From CALKYB01 sp964510575 (GTDB taxonomy: Bacteria; Bdellovibrionota_C; UBA2361; SZUA-149; CALKYB01), in contig CAZECN010000046.1 of assembly GCA_964510575.1 (NCBI GenBank), forward strand, positions 1 to 17,167: a stretch of DNA of 17,167 bases, given 5' to 3'. The notes below the pieces were generated by a model. It was given only the letters and a program-made list of their open reading frames with translations. It did no database searches and was not told where the DNA came from. The position numbers and the translations under genes were made by a program. Each line of letters starts with the position of its first letter. The first letter of the stretch is position 1. Shown piece by piece: positions 7,579 to 15,502 of the stretch.

Positions 7579-8117
7579 GTGGGCTTGCAAGTTTTCTTAC
7601 TCTGCCTTTTATGGCCTGGGCTTTTTATGTAGATCTTCCTGCTACTACTTTTCTGCTAGCTATCTCTTTTCTTTTTCTGGCTTCACTATTTCCTTTGAGA
7701 CTTTTTAGTGGATTGAAGTCCGGTTTAATTCTACTGGTTGGCTTGTTTTATCTATCTGGTCAGAAGGAGCTACTTTTATTTTACCCAGCTCTTGCAAGTG
7801 CTGTGATCTGCGTTTTGTTTATTGCTTCAATGTTGTCTCCCCCCTGCCTTGTTCTAAGAATGGCCAGAAAAATGGAGCCAGATCTGCCTGTTGAAGCCGA
7901 AGTGTACTGTCGAGTGGTGAATTTGGTCTGGGTCGGAGTGTTGGCTTTTAATAGTTTATTTGCTTACTGGACTGCCACTAGAGGTAGTTTGGAGATTTGG
8001 AGTTTTTATAACGGATTTTTAAGTTATCTTATTATCGGAGTTGTTATGATTACTGAGTATGCAGTTCGTAAAATTTTCAGGGCGCGTATTGAGAGCCGGG
8101 CGGGAGGAGAGCTATAG
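7575..8117 (+). CDS. apeG: COG4648-type inner-membrane protein (ApeG-like)
   Basis: This is a 180-residue, very hydrophobic protein with about five or six predicted membrane segments. A central cytoplasmic-type stretch, ARKMEPDLPVEAEVYCRVVN, is followed by a Trp/Phe-rich helix (WVGVLAFNSLFAYW), and WSFYNGFLSYLIIGVVMITEY leads to a basic end. This layout (a loop with acidic and proline residues, then a YNG-x-x-SYL element and an EY-x-x-R end) is how I recognise the COG4648 membrane protein found next to the ligase in APE clusters. Its biochemical role is not established; a part in membrane assembly or lipid attachment of the pigment is a guess. The ATG overlaps the ligase stop in an ATGA. The next gene starts two bases downstream. 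Confidence 0.75.
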   Translation: MSGLASFLTLPFMAWAFYVDLPATTFLLAISFLFLASLFPLRLFSGLKSGLILLVGLFYLSGQKELLLFYPALASAVICVLFIASMLSPPCLVLRMARKMEPDLPVEAEVYCRVVNLVWVGVLAFNSLFAYWTATRGSLEIWSFYNGFLSYLIIGVVMITEYAVRKIFRARIESRAGGEL

Positions 8118-8119
8118 TT

Positions 8120-8719
8120 TTGTTTGTTCAACTGTTTATAGAATTGTCTTTTCTGTTCTTGCCAGCAACGGTTCAGCTGGATTCTTCTGAATTTATAGCA
8201 ACTCAGGTCGAGCTGAAAGAATGCGGTGTGTTGAGTCCGGTTAAGGAAGTGAAGCAACTCCAATTCAGCCAGAGTCGTTTTATCTCAGGTATGAAACATC
8301 CGATTGTCTCCAGCGGTGAGCTGACGATAGAAAGCGGTGATGAGGAAGGTCCAAAGTTGACCTGGAAAACCCTGGAGCCTTTCCCCGATAAGGTGATGAT
8401 TTCCAGATCGGGCTTTCAGATAGAGGCTGCAAGTGGTGAGCTTAAATCCTATGATTCCAGCCGTTTTAGAAAAATTGCCTCATTGGTTTTGGATATTCAC
8501 ACCTCAAATAGTTCCGAGCAACTCTCTAAGGCTTTCGATCTGAAATGTTTCAAAGAAAAAGAAGGTTTTCGTGTAAGTGCCTTGCCTAAAAGTCGCTCGA
8601 TTGGAAAATATATTAGTACTTTTGAATTGAAAGGTAGCGGTTATTCCAGTCAGATTTCTCTTGTAGACAAGCGAGGAGATCGAACGGTGATAGTGTTTAG
8701 CCGAAAGAAGGCCGGCTGA
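8120..8719 (+). CDS. LolA-like outer-membrane lipoprotein carrier (APE transport)
   Basis: This 199-residue protein starts with a hydrophobic stretch (LFIELSFLFLPATVQL) that looks like a short secretion signal. It then carries a LolA-type pattern: a QLQFSQSRFISGMKHPIVSSGEL segment and LTWKTLEPFPDKVMIS, matching the F-Q-x-x-x-x-x-L-x-x-P-x-x-SxG and LxWxxxxP features of the family. LolA homologues are periplasmic chaperones with a hydrophobic cavity. In APE clusters such a gene (the ApeL position) goes with an MMPL exporter and is thought to carry the lipid-linked pigment across the periplasm. The start is TTG with GGAGGAGA about 9 bases upstream. No better start is in frame, so the exact N-terminus is uncertain. 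It precedes the exporter by 20 bases. Confidence 0.8.
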   Translation: MFVQLFIELSFLFLPATVQLDSSEFIATQVELKECGVLSPVKEVKQLQFSQSRFISGMKHPIVSSGELTIESGDEEGPKLTWKTLEPFPDKVMISRSGFQIEAASGELKSYDSSRFRKIASLVLDIHTSNSSEQLSKAFDLKCFKEKEGFRVSALPKSRSIGKYISTFELKGSGYSSQISLVDKRGDRTVIVFSRKKAG

Positions 8720-8739
8720 CGAGGAGCTGTGGGCAGAGT

Positions 8740-11010
8740 TTGAGAACCTTAATCAGGATAATATGGTTTTTGTCTTTGCTCTCCAGCCTGGCTTACCTGG
8801 CTCTTGTTCCACTTAATTTAAAAAGCGACGTTCTAGACCTGCTGCTTTCAGACAGCGGGGAGCGTTCGGAGCTTCTGGTTGCAAAAAGCTTGATGTCAGC
8901 TGGGGTAGATCAACTCAGACTGGGGATTGTCTCTGATTCTCTGGGGGCGACAGAGAGTGCTGCCGAGTTTGTAAAATTAGCCATTAAGGACTCCAAGGGT
9001 CTTTTAAACCTAAAGAAAATCTCTAGAGAAAGCTTTCTGGAGCGTTATTCAGCCTCCAGAGCTTTTCTTCTGGATCAAGAGACTCTATCCAAGATTAGCT
9101 CTGACGAAGCTGTTTCTTTTGTTACTGAAAATATTCAGAGAAAACTCTCCTCTCCCCTGGGAGCTTTCTACTCTTCCTTGCTTCCTTACGATCCACTACT
9201 TCTCTCAACTGAGAGTGTGGAAGTCCTGTCTGGACTCAGTGAAGGGGAGGAAAACAGGAATGTGCTTTATCAGGTAGGGGAAGGAGAGAGTCGGGCTTTT
9301 ATCTTTATTGAAACTGATTCAGTTGCCAATACTCCTGAGCAGATTGCTTTTGCAGTAGCTAAGATAGGGGAGCGGCTAGAAGCTGAGCATCCTGAAGTGG
9401 AGCTACGCTGGAGTGGATTTGCACGCTTTGCCAGTGACTCCGCAGAACGGCTTAAGAAAGACATTAACCGAGTCGCATTCTTTGCTTCTCTTCTGATAGT
9501 GCTTTTTGTCTTTCTTACTTTCAGAAGACTGGAGCCTCTGTTGTTAACCGGTTTGTCTCTGGTTTCGGGCTTCATTTTTGGACTTGCTGCAACTCATTCC
9601 ATGCTTGGAGGGGTTCACCTGATGACTATTGGATTTGGCAGCAGTCTGATGGGGGCTGGAGCAGATTATGCTGTTCATTTTCAGAGCTCGAAGTATTTTT
9701 CTGGATCAGGGCGTTTAGTCAGGCGGGCTATTCTACTTGGGGCTTGGACCAGTATCATGGCCTTTGTTTTTCTGATGGTAGCTGGTTTTCCAGGTCTTAC
9801 CGAGCTTGCTCTGTTTTCAGCCTGTAGTTTACTGGGGAGCTCCGCCACTGTGCTGCTGTTTTTTAAGGATGCAATTAAAACCAAACTTGATTATCGAAAT
9901 ACTTTCTTCTCGCGTATTTTGGCAAAATTGCCTTTTACACTGATCGGAAAGGCTTCTTCGAAATTTACACTTTTAGCAATTACGGTGACTGGAGGAGTGC
10001 TTTGTTTCTTGTTGGTAGAATTTGAAGACAGTCCGGCATCGTTTCAGAAACCCTCTGCTGTTATTCTTGAAGATGAGCTTTGGCTTCAGAAGAATCTGGT
10101 GCCAAAGAACCTTGATGGCTACCTGCTGGTTTCAGGAGAAACAGAAGAGGCGCTTGAGAGTCACCTGCTTAAGCTTGCTGAGGAGATTAAGGGGAAGAAC
10201 TTAGCCGAGTCTGTAGTATCTAAAACCTCTGTTACTGGAGATAAGATTCAGCGAGTTAATAGTTATAAAGCCTATAAGAATTTCATAGAGAGCAATCGAG
10301 ACGAATTAGTACAGGGCCTTGAATATTTTGGTTTTTCAGAAGAATTAGTAAATAAGGCATTGGAAATTTCTAATCAAAGAGAACCTACTCTCTCTAGTAG
10401 TTCTGAAGTTTATCCTGGGGAATTATTGCAGGAGCTTGTTCTTGAAGAAACTCCTGAAATGAAATGGGGCGCAGCATACCTTTACAAAGTATCTGATAAG
10501 GCCAATTTACTCAGCTATCTTGAGGATAAAGAAAATGCTCGTTTTTATAACCACCGGGAGACCCTAGTAGAGCTTTTTTTTAATTACCGAATTCGAGCAA
10601 TGATATGTCTGGCAGTAGCTTATCTGATAATATTTATTTTTCTTGTCCTAGTCTATGATTTTTCCAAGGCTGCTAGGATTATCTCGCCTGCTATTGCTGG
10701 CGGTATTATAACAGTCGCAGCGGTCAGTCTACTTGGTTTTAGCCTTAATTTCTTTGGAGTGCTTGCTCTGGTTATTGTTCTTGGGCTGGCGGTAGATTAT
10801 GCGATATTTTTAAGTGAAGCGGAAGATGAACGCTCTGTAAGTAATATAGCAATCACTCTTTCTGTTTTTACTACTACAGGTTCATTTGGTTTGTTGATGT
10901 TGAGCAAGACACCCGTTTTGGCGATGTTTGGAGCCGTAATCTCCCTGGGAGTAATCATTTCTTGGTTGCTGCTTCCGATGGTTTTTCAGAATAGTAATAC
11001 AGGTAGCTAA
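8740..11010 (+). CDS. MMPL/RND-superfamily exporter
   Basis: This is a 756-residue membrane transporter with the duplicated RND architecture. One N-terminal membrane helix (about residues 5-25) is followed by a periplasmic loop to about 240, then a five-helix bundle (243-375). A second single helix (about 405-422), a second loop and a final bundle (about 615-750) complete it. Each bundle has the matching DYA motif: Asp309 in GADYAVHF and Asp686 in VDYAIFL, the position used for proton coupling in this superfamily. It probably extrudes the lipid-linked polyene from the inner membrane to the LolA-like carrier encoded just upstream (the ApeM position). The start is TTG, with GAGGAG about 13 bases upstream; no nearer ATG is in frame. 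The next gene starts directly after the stop. Confidence 0.9.
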   Translation: MRTLIRIIWFLSLLSSLAYLALVPLNLKSDVLDLLLSDSGERSELLVAKSLMSAGVDQLRLGIVSDSLGATESAAEFVKLAIKDSKGLLNLKKISRESFLERYSASRAFLLDQETLSKISSDEAVSFVTENIQRKLSSPLGAFYSSLLPYDPLLLSTESVEVLSGLSEGEENRNVLYQVGEGESRAFIFIETDSVANTPEQIAFAVAKIGERLEAEHPEVELRWSGFARFASDSAERLKKDINRVAFFASLLIVLFVFLTFRRLEPLLLTGLSLVSGFIFGLAATHSMLGGVHLMTIGFGSSLMGAGADYAVHFQSSKYFSGSGRLVRRAILLGAWTSIMAFVFLMVAGFPGLTELALFSACSLLGSSATVLLFFKDAIKTKLDYRNTFFSRILAKLPFTLIGKASSKFTLLAITVTGGVLCFLLVEFEDSPASFQKPSAVILEDELWLQKNLVPKNLDGYLLVSGETEEALESHLLKLAEEIKGKNLAESVVSKTSVTGDKIQRVNSYKAYKNFIESNRDELVQGLEYFGFSEELVNKALEISNQREPTLSSSSEVYPGELLQELVLEETPEMKWGAAYLYKVSDKANLLSYLEDKENARFYNHRETLVELFFNYRIRAMICLAVAYLIIFIFLVLVYDFSKAARIISPAIAGGIITVAAVSLLGFSLNFFGVLALVIVLGLAVDYAIFLSEAEDERSVSNIAITLSVFTTTGSFGLLMLSKTPVLAMFGAVISLGVIISWLLLPMVFQNSNTGS

Positions 11011-11379
11011 GTGAAGAAGATACTTTTGATTTTCATTTTATTCGTTGGCTGTAGCGCTGGAAGGATTGAATTGCCAGAAAACTTGGTTGTCGATTCCTGC
11101 TCAGCCCGAGTGAAGTTAAAAGAAGACTATGATCAACTTGGTCCTGTGGTAGATCTGTTTTTTGAACGGCAAGAGGGTAGTATTGTAGTTGTGGGCGTTA
11201 GTCCTATTATTGGTCGGGAATTGATGGTTCGTATTTCGAAATCCAATATAGTCGAAGAGAAAGTTAGTGTCAGGTTTGGTAGAGAAGAGCAGCGAGAGCT
11301 TGTTCGTAATTTTCTTTTTAGGATTGTAGGGAGCGAAACATCAGCTGATTGTAAACTTTTTTTTAAGTTTCCTGTCTAA
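11011..11379 (+). CDS. Small lipoprotein at the DUF3261/ApeN position
   Basis: This 122-residue protein begins with GTG and has a short signal peptide of 13 residues ending in a lipobox, FVGC, so the mature protein would begin at a lipidated Cys14. The rest is mixed alpha/beta in character, with a second pair of cysteines (SCSARV early and ADCKLFF near the end) that could form a disulfide. In APE clusters the gene after the MMPL exporter encodes a DUF3261 lipoprotein thought to act at the outer membrane. Position and lipobox agree with that, but this protein is shorter than the DUF3261 proteins I know and I see no decisive motif. It is the last gene of the rightward operon, and its stop overlaps the stop of the convergent gene. 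Confidence 0.65.
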   Translation: MKKILLIFILFVGCSAGRIELPENLVVDSCSARVKLKEDYDQLGPVVDLFFERQEGSIVVVGVSPIIGRELMVRISKSNIVEEKVSVRFGREEQRELVRNFLFRIVGSETSADCKLFFKFPV

Positions 11380-13070
11380 GCTGTTCCAGATGGTATTGAA
11401 ACCAGCTTTTTGTTTGAAGTGGAGGTTTTTGTTAAAACTTCAGAGTTTTTCCAGAAGTCATAGAAATTAAACCACTGATCTGGATGTTTCAGGCAAACCT
11501 CTTCCATACTGCTGGCAAAGTCTTGAGCCAGACCTTTCATCCGGGTGCGCTTTTCTGTTCGTGTTTTACACTCAGGGATATCAAACCTTTGCCATTTGGC
11601 AGTGTATTCTCCCTGATCCGAGTTTCTGTAGCAGAAAAAACTGAACACTGGGCAGCCCAGCGAGAGTGCCATTGCGAACGGTCCTTCAGGCAGCAGACAT
11701 TTTTCTCCCAGAAAAGTAACTTCAATTCCTCGCTCACTGGAAGCGGATAGGCGGTCAGCTAGCATGGAGATAAACTCTCCTTTTTCAAGACGCTTGGAGA
11801 CTTTGGTAGCGGCAGCGAGGCCGAAAGTTTCAAGTGAAATAAATTCTTGCTCGGAGCCGGGATCTAGTTCTTCCAAAAATGTTCGAAACATTCTTGCGTT
11901 CTTAAGGTACATCATTGGAGTTACCTTAAGACCGTCTTTGCATTTATGCATTGCGCGGGCAACGTCGAGACAGCCCAGGTGGGCACTTAAGACTAGTCCA
12001 CCCTGACCGCTGTCTACGAGAGCAAAAATTTCTTCTTTTCCCTGCCAGTCTATTTTATTCAGGTCGAAGCTTTTATTCCAGGCGCAGGTAGCGTCAATTA
12101 CCTGGCGACTGAAAGATAGAAGGTGGTTAAAAGGTGAAACAGGTTTTCCGCCACAGGCTTTTATTTTTTTGGAATAATCACTTGAGGTTTTTCGAACCTC
12201 TGGCGCTGTTAAATAAAAATAGCAGTTTACGGGGTAAAGAAATGTTGTAAGCAGTCTTCTGCCACCAAGTTTTACTAAGATCCTTAATGTTCTGAGGGCC
12301 AGTCTAGTTCCTCTTTCTTTTCGCTGATACCATTCTTTTTCTTCCCCTAGAAATCGTTTTTGGATCAAGGTGGGTATGGAGAGCAGTGATAAGCGAATAT
12401 GAATACAAGTCATTGAGATGTTATCTCTAAGCATTCTGAAGTTTGAGTATCCGTCATTGTTGTAGCTGACCGGGGAAGGGATATTCACTACAGGAGTGCC
12501 CATCCAACAAAGATGAACTGCAATTGAGGGGTCAAAACCCATGCCCGGGGCTAGAAAGAATCTTTTAGCTGCCTCTAAACTTTTCTCTAGTGGGTAAACT
12601 CTGAAACCGAATAGACCATCCTTAACTTTGAAGCTGAAAGTTTCAAGGGCAATCATAAGGTTCGTAAGTTTTCTACCCCAAACTCTCGCTTTTGGAGCAG
12701 ATTTATCGAATAGCGGGTATCCTAGAATTAAAGCTTCTGGGTTTTCTCTCGTAGCCTCCAGGAATAAAGGGATATCTTCAATTCTATGCTGGCCATCGGC
12801 ATCAACTTGAACAGCGTGAGTGAAGCCCTGCTCGAAGGCCAGACGGAAGCCCTGCATTACTGCAGCTCCTTTGCCTTGATTATCCTCCAATCTTAGCAGC
12901 TGAAATCCATGGCTATCAGCAATTGATTTTAGTTCTTTTGAGTCTTCAACGGCATTTCCGTCGTCAACTACGAAAACAGGAAGTGAAAGCAAAGAGAGCC
13001 TTTTCGCAGTTTCTCTAAATAAGCGAACATGCCTGAATACTGGCACGACTATACAAGGCTTAATTGGCAC
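11376..13070 (-). CDS. apeJ: Fused family-2 glycosyltransferase and LpxL-like acyltransferase (ApeJ-like)
   Basis: This is a 564-residue two-domain enzyme. Residues 1 to about 230 are a GT-A family-2 glycosyltransferase with VVPVFRH at the start, VVDDGN at 34-39, and a DxD metal/nucleotide-sugar site at Asp90-Asp92 in QVDADGQH. Residues from about 310 to the end are a lysophospholipid-type acyltransferase of the LpxL/HtrB class, with the HxxxxD motif at His364 and Asp369 in SAHLGCLD, followed by LADRLSASSERG and an LPxGPFAMAL-like element. The fusion is characteristic of APE loci and probably builds the glycolipid-like anchor of the pigment. It overlaps the dehydratase gene upstream by 11 bases and is last in the leftward operon. 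Sugar donor and acyl acceptor cannot be told from the sequence. Confidence 0.88.
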   Translation of the reverse strand: MPIKPCIVVPVFRHVRLFRETAKRLSLLSLPVFVVDDGNAVEDSKELKSIADSHGFQLLRLEDNQGKGAAVMQGFRLAFEQGFTHAVQVDADGQHRIEDIPLFLEATRENPEALILGYPLFDKSAPKARVWGRKLTNLMIALETFSFKVKDGLFGFRVYPLEKSLEAAKRFFLAPGMGFDPSIAVHLCWMGTPVVNIPSPVSYNNDGYSNFRMLRDNISMTCIHIRLSLLSIPTLIQKRFLGEEKEWYQRKERGTRLALRTLRILVKLGGRRLLTTFLYPVNCYFYLTAPEVRKTSSDYSKKIKACGGKPVSPFNHLLSFSRQVIDATCAWNKSFDLNKIDWQGKEEIFALVDSGQGGLVLSAHLGCLDVARAMHKCKDGLKVTPMMYLKNARMFRTFLEELDPGSEQEFISLETFGLAAATKVSKRLEKGEFISMLADRLSASSERGIEVTFLGEKCLLPEGPFAMALSLGCPVFSFFCYRNSDQGEYTAKWQRFDIPECKTRTEKRTRMKGLAQDFASSMEEVCLKHPDQWFNFYDFWKNSEVLTKTSTSNKKLVSIPSGTA

Positions 13071-13386
13071 GCTTTATCTTTCCGAGAGTTGAGAGTTTTC
13101 CGGCTGAATGAATTTCAAAAGTCGAAGAGTCTTTGAAGACTACCGTAACACTAGTAGGTGGAATTATGGGAGATTTGAATTTGACCGAATGAAAGCCCTT
13201 TAAGTCAGATGGATCCAGTTTTGAGACGAGGTACTGCGCCCAAATTAGTTGAGCAAAGGCAGGAACAAGTGGCTGTCCAGGGAAATGACTTTCTATGTCT
13301 GGAAAATCAAGGTTGATATTGAAGTGGAGTTCTCCTTTTTCAAGATCTAGCTGGTGCTCAGCGGGGATCGAACAAGGGAAGGACAT
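13060..13386 (-). CDS. apeI: ApeI-type 3-hydroxyacyl-ACP dehydratase (hotdog fold)
   Basis: This is a 108-residue hotdog protein. The signature HFPGQPLVPAFAQLIW starts at His34, the expected catalytic histidine in the HFPGxPxxPG-type motif of FabZ/ApeI enzymes; the usual glycine after the second proline is Ala43 here. In Xenorhabdus APE biosynthesis two different dehydratases (ApeI and ApeP) work together on growing chains. This locus likewise has one of each, on opposite strands. The length fits ApeI, which is shorter than FabZ. The gene sits 15 bases after the second ACP and overlaps the glycosyltransferase-acyltransferase by 11 bases. Confidence 0.85.
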   Translation of the reverse strand: MSFPCSIPAEHQLDLEKGELHFNINLDFPDIESHFPGQPLVPAFAQLIWAQYLVSKLDPSDLKGFHSVKFKSPIIPPTSVTVVFKDSSTFEIHSAGKLSTLGKIKRAN

Positions 13387-13401
13387 CTCTAATAAGCCTA
13401 G

Positions 13402-13659
13402 CTATGAGTTGACCACTAGTTTTTCATTTTGTTTGATATGATCTACTAGCTGACTTAAGGTTTTACATCCCTCGAAATCTAGGAGTTCTAGATCCATATC
13501 ATAGCGATCATTAACTTCGTTTAGGAAGTCGATCAAATCAATACTATCGATTCCTAAATCTTCAACTATGTCTGCCTCGGGTACCATTTTTTCAGAACTT
13601 ATTTCAAATAGTTCTGTCAAAAGCGAAGTGAGGGTATGCCAAGGGTCAGAGTTAATCAT
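13402..13659 (-). CDS. apeF: Acyl carrier protein (ApeF-like)
   Basis: This 85-residue carrier protein has the phosphopantetheine serine at Ser39 in LGIDSIDLIDFL, a standard DSI/L site, followed by an acidic recognition helix. The C-terminal helix DFEGCKTLSQLVDHI is typical of an ACP. It lies 15 bases downstream of a second ACP gene and 15 bases upstream of the ApeI-type dehydratase, matching the ACP pair of known APE clusters. Which of the two carries the growing chain and which the starter cannot be decided here, so the E/F naming follows gene order after the PlsC-type gene. Confidence 0.9.
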   Translation of the reverse strand: MINSDPWHTLTSLLTELFEISSEKMVPEADIVEDLGIDSIDLIDFLNEVNDRYDMDLELLDFEGCKTLSQLVDHIKQNEKLVVNS

Positions 13660-13674
13660 AAGTATCTTTATTGC

Positions 13675-13950
13675 TTACTGGCTTGTTGCTCGACTATTTA
13701 TGTATTCAGATAAAGTTTGAACCGAGAAGAAAACTTCTTTCATGTCTTCTTCTTTATCCGATTGTAAATCAATATTGTATTTTTTGGATATGGCTAAACC
13801 AAGCTCCAGAGCATCGATAGAGTCCAAGGCAAGTCCTTCTCTAAAAAGAGGCATCTCAGTTTCTATTTCATTAGCTTCAATATCTTCCAGGCCTAGTGAA
13901 GAAACGATAAGCTCCTTTAACTCGGTCTGGAGAGCATTTTGATCATTCAT
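13675..13950 (-). CDS. apeE: Acyl carrier protein (ApeE-like)
   Basis: This is a 91-residue carrier protein with Ser44 in the motif GLALDSIDALELGLAI, in which DSIDALEL is the canonical phosphopantetheine site and helix II. The N-terminal half is strongly acidic, including an EANEIETEM stretch, as expected for ACPs. It is directly downstream of the PlsC-type acyltransferase (15-base gap), in the order D-E-F-I seen in APE operons. It is clearly distinct in sequence from the neighbouring ACP and from the third ACP at 4555-4812. Confidence 0.9.
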   Translation of the reverse strand: MNDQNALQTELKELIVSSLGLEDIEANEIETEMPLFREGLALDSIDALELGLAISKKYNIDLQSDKEEDMKEVFFSVQTLSEYINSRATSQ

Positions 13951-13965
13951 TTACCATTCCCCAAA

Positions 13966-14874
13966 TTAGGATCGAAAACTAACATGAAACTCATAGGGCT
14001 GAAAATTTTTGTCCTCGCTTATTGAAAAATTTTGAGAGGTGATGTGCCCCTTAAAGAAATCTTCAAGTTTTTCGGTAAGTTCCCGCCTGCTGGAGGGGGT
14101 ATCTTGAGACTCCTCTGAGCTGGCACCATTTCTGGAAGTGCTGAAGGAGGGGACTGGCTCAAAGAATCTGATCGAGGCACGGCAGAGTCTGGTGGGAATT
14201 TGATACCATTTTTGCCCTTTACCCAGCACTTGAGGAGAGTAATGGATTAAAACCGGTACTATGGGAATAGAACTCCTTAAAGAAACTGCGGCAGCTCCTC
14301 TGTGAAATTTCATGTTACCTAGCCAGTTTTGAAGTTCTTCAGGGCTTTTAGTTTCTGGAAAGCTAGTTCGGGTTCCTTCAGGAAATATAACCACAGGGTT
14401 TCCAGCTTTTAGCTCCGAGCAAAGTGGCTCAATTATTTCACTAGAGCCCGTGTTTACAATATAGCCCGCAGCTCTAGCTGCTCTAGCATATGGCGAGAAC
14501 TTCATTAGCTTGCTCTTAATAATCACCACGCACTCAGGGAAGCGGGATATAAAGAATACCGCATCTAAAAGAGATGGGTGATTAGCCGCAAAAACTAGAG
14601 GCCGGGATTTAAAACTCTGTGTCAGGCCTTGGCATTCAATGCTTAAGAGACCCAAGCTCTTAAGAAGGTTTAGATAGATCCTTGCCCCAGAAGATATCAA
14701 CCTCCTATTATCGGCAATGCTACGTCTGGGATTTAAGGCAGTCAGTATCGGTATTAGGATGTGACCAACTATAAGGGCACCAAAAGCGATTAGCCCAAAA
14801 GCCGTATAAATGGCTACGGCCCTTATGAAAAGGGCCGTAGCTTGCCAAATTGCCTTCAATACGACTTTGAACAT
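13966..14874 (-). CDS. apeD: PlsC-type 1-acyl-glycerol-3-phosphate acyltransferase homologue (ApeD-like)
   Basis: This is a 302-residue, membrane-associated acyltransferase. The N-terminal 45 residues hold one long or two short hydrophobic helices (AIYTAFGLIAFGALIVGHIL). The catalytic NHPSLLD motif has His99 and Asp104, and the substrate-binding FPEGTR motif is at residues 164-169. After about residue 240 a polar, serine-rich tail is less conserved. In an APE setting it probably transfers an acyl or polyene group to the lipid anchor, alongside the LpxL-like domain of the ApeJ-like protein. A GGGGGT stretch upstream of the ATG can serve as ribosome binding site. A housekeeping phospholipid role is possible in principle, but the operon argues against it. 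Confidence 0.88.
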   Translation of the reverse strand: MFKVVLKAIWQATALFIRAVAIYTAFGLIAFGALIVGHILIPILTALNPRRSIADNRRLISSGARIYLNLLKSLGLLSIECQGLTQSFKSRPLVFAANHPSLLDAVFFISRFPECVVIIKSKLMKFSPYARAARAAGYIVNTGSSEIIEPLCSELKAGNPVVIFPEGTRTSFPETKSPEELQNWLGNMKFHRGAAAVSLRSSIPIVPVLIHYSPQVLGKGQKWYQIPTRLCRASIRFFEPVPSFSTSRNGASSEESQDTPSSRRELTEKLEDFFKGHITSQNFSISEDKNFQPYEFHVSFRS

Positions 14875-14912
14875 TTCTAATCTACCCCCAACCCTATGAG
14901 GTAGCTAGGTCG

Positions 14913-15323
14913 CTAGCCTTGCATATGGCTTAGCTCAACGTAAATGTCATTCTCAAGATTTGAGATCCATTTATCGTAAGCTTTGTGAATCACTTTATCT
15001 CCGGATCTATCAACGCCCTGATCCAAGTCTTCGCTTTCTATGAGCTTGATATTGACAAGGGAGCGCGAGTAATCGATTCCAACTGTTGCTGAATGAGAGG
15101 CTCTTTTGTAACGGGCTTTGATAGTGCCTGGAGACTGTCTTAGTATAGCCCAGCTTCTTTTCTTAAGAGCAGATTTAACAGCTGTTTCCACCTGATTTTG
15201 GCTGGAGGCCTGTACTTCAAAGCTAGGTTGTCTAAGAGGTGCAGTTCGACATGCTCCTAAAGTGGCAACTATAGCTAAAAGTGAAGCTATAAGTAGTTTT
15301 TTGAATGTAATTTTGAATTTCAT
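14913..15323 (-). CDS. Small APE-cluster lipoprotein, function unknown
   Basis: This is a 136-residue lipoprotein. A basic start (KFKITFKK) and a hydrophobic core lead to the lipobox LGAC, giving lipidation at Cys25. The mature part is a compact domain with RSWAI, GTIKARYKR and a C-terminal HKAYDKWISNLENDI; the pattern of an IhxxYNxWIxNL-like end looks familiar from small bacterial lipoproteins next to such clusters. I know no function for it. It is the first gene of the leftward operon, with AGGG seven bases before its ATG. It faces the divergent ApeC-like gene. ApeA is a possible equivalent, but I do not assign the symbol. Confidence 0.75.
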   Translation of the reverse strand: MKFKITFKKLLIASLLAIVATLGACRTAPLRQPSFEVQASSQNQVETAVKSALKKRSWAILRQSPGTIKARYKRASHSATVGIDYSRSLVNIKLIESEDLDQGVDRSGDKVIHKAYDKWISNLENDIYVELSHMQG

Positions 15324-15502
15324 TTTTAAACCCTATTTTCTCGGTGAATGACCAAGCAATGTTTAGCCCAGATTTTCGAATTAAAACTCGTCAAGGTATA
15401 CAGTGCCCTGAAAAACTTATAGGCTGTAGATTGGTGGATCAAGTTAGAGCAGCTTTTTGTGCATAACTAGAGTAGTTGGTCGTATTGCAACAGGAATTTA
15501 GC
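15324..15502. promoter_or_regulatory. Divergent intergenic control region
   Basis: This 179-base non-coding stretch lies between the leftward lipoprotein operon and the rightward ApeC-like gene, so it should contain both promoters. Weak elements can be pointed out: TATACA at 15397-15402 on the plus strand, and TTGACG on the minus strand at 15389-15394, a near-perfect -35 hexamer without a well-spaced -10. I found no convincing -35/-10 pair, operator palindrome or riboswitch. The promoter role rests on gene orientation. Confidence 0.45.
15492..15496 (+). promoter_or_regulatory. Ribosome binding site deciding the start of the ApeC-like gene
   Basis: AGGAA lies six bases before the GTG at 15503. 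The longer open frame starts at a TTG at 15476, which has no comparable site. The GTG start is therefore preferred, and it gives an N-terminus of family-typical length. Confidence 0.6.

Noticed and set aside
11484..12006. Plus-strand open frames inside the glycosyltransferase-acyltransferase gene
   Set aside because: The minus-strand frame carries the acyltransferase HxxxxD motif across this region; the plus-strand frames are shadows.
14904..14917. Inverted repeat GCTAG-GTCG-CTAGC overlapping the lipoprotein stop, considered as a terminator
   Set aside because: The stem is only 5 bp and no T-run follows on the minus strand; transcription should continue into the acyltransferase gene.
15374..15402. 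TTTCGA and TATACA as a sigma-70 promoter pair for the ApeC-like gene
   Set aside because: Only 3 of 6 and 4 of 6 bases match consensus, and it lies about 100 bases upstream of the start; too weak to call separately.
15476..15502. Longer start (TTG at 15476) for the ApeC-like protein
   Set aside because: It has no ribosome binding site, whereas AGGAA precedes the GTG at 15503 at good spacing.
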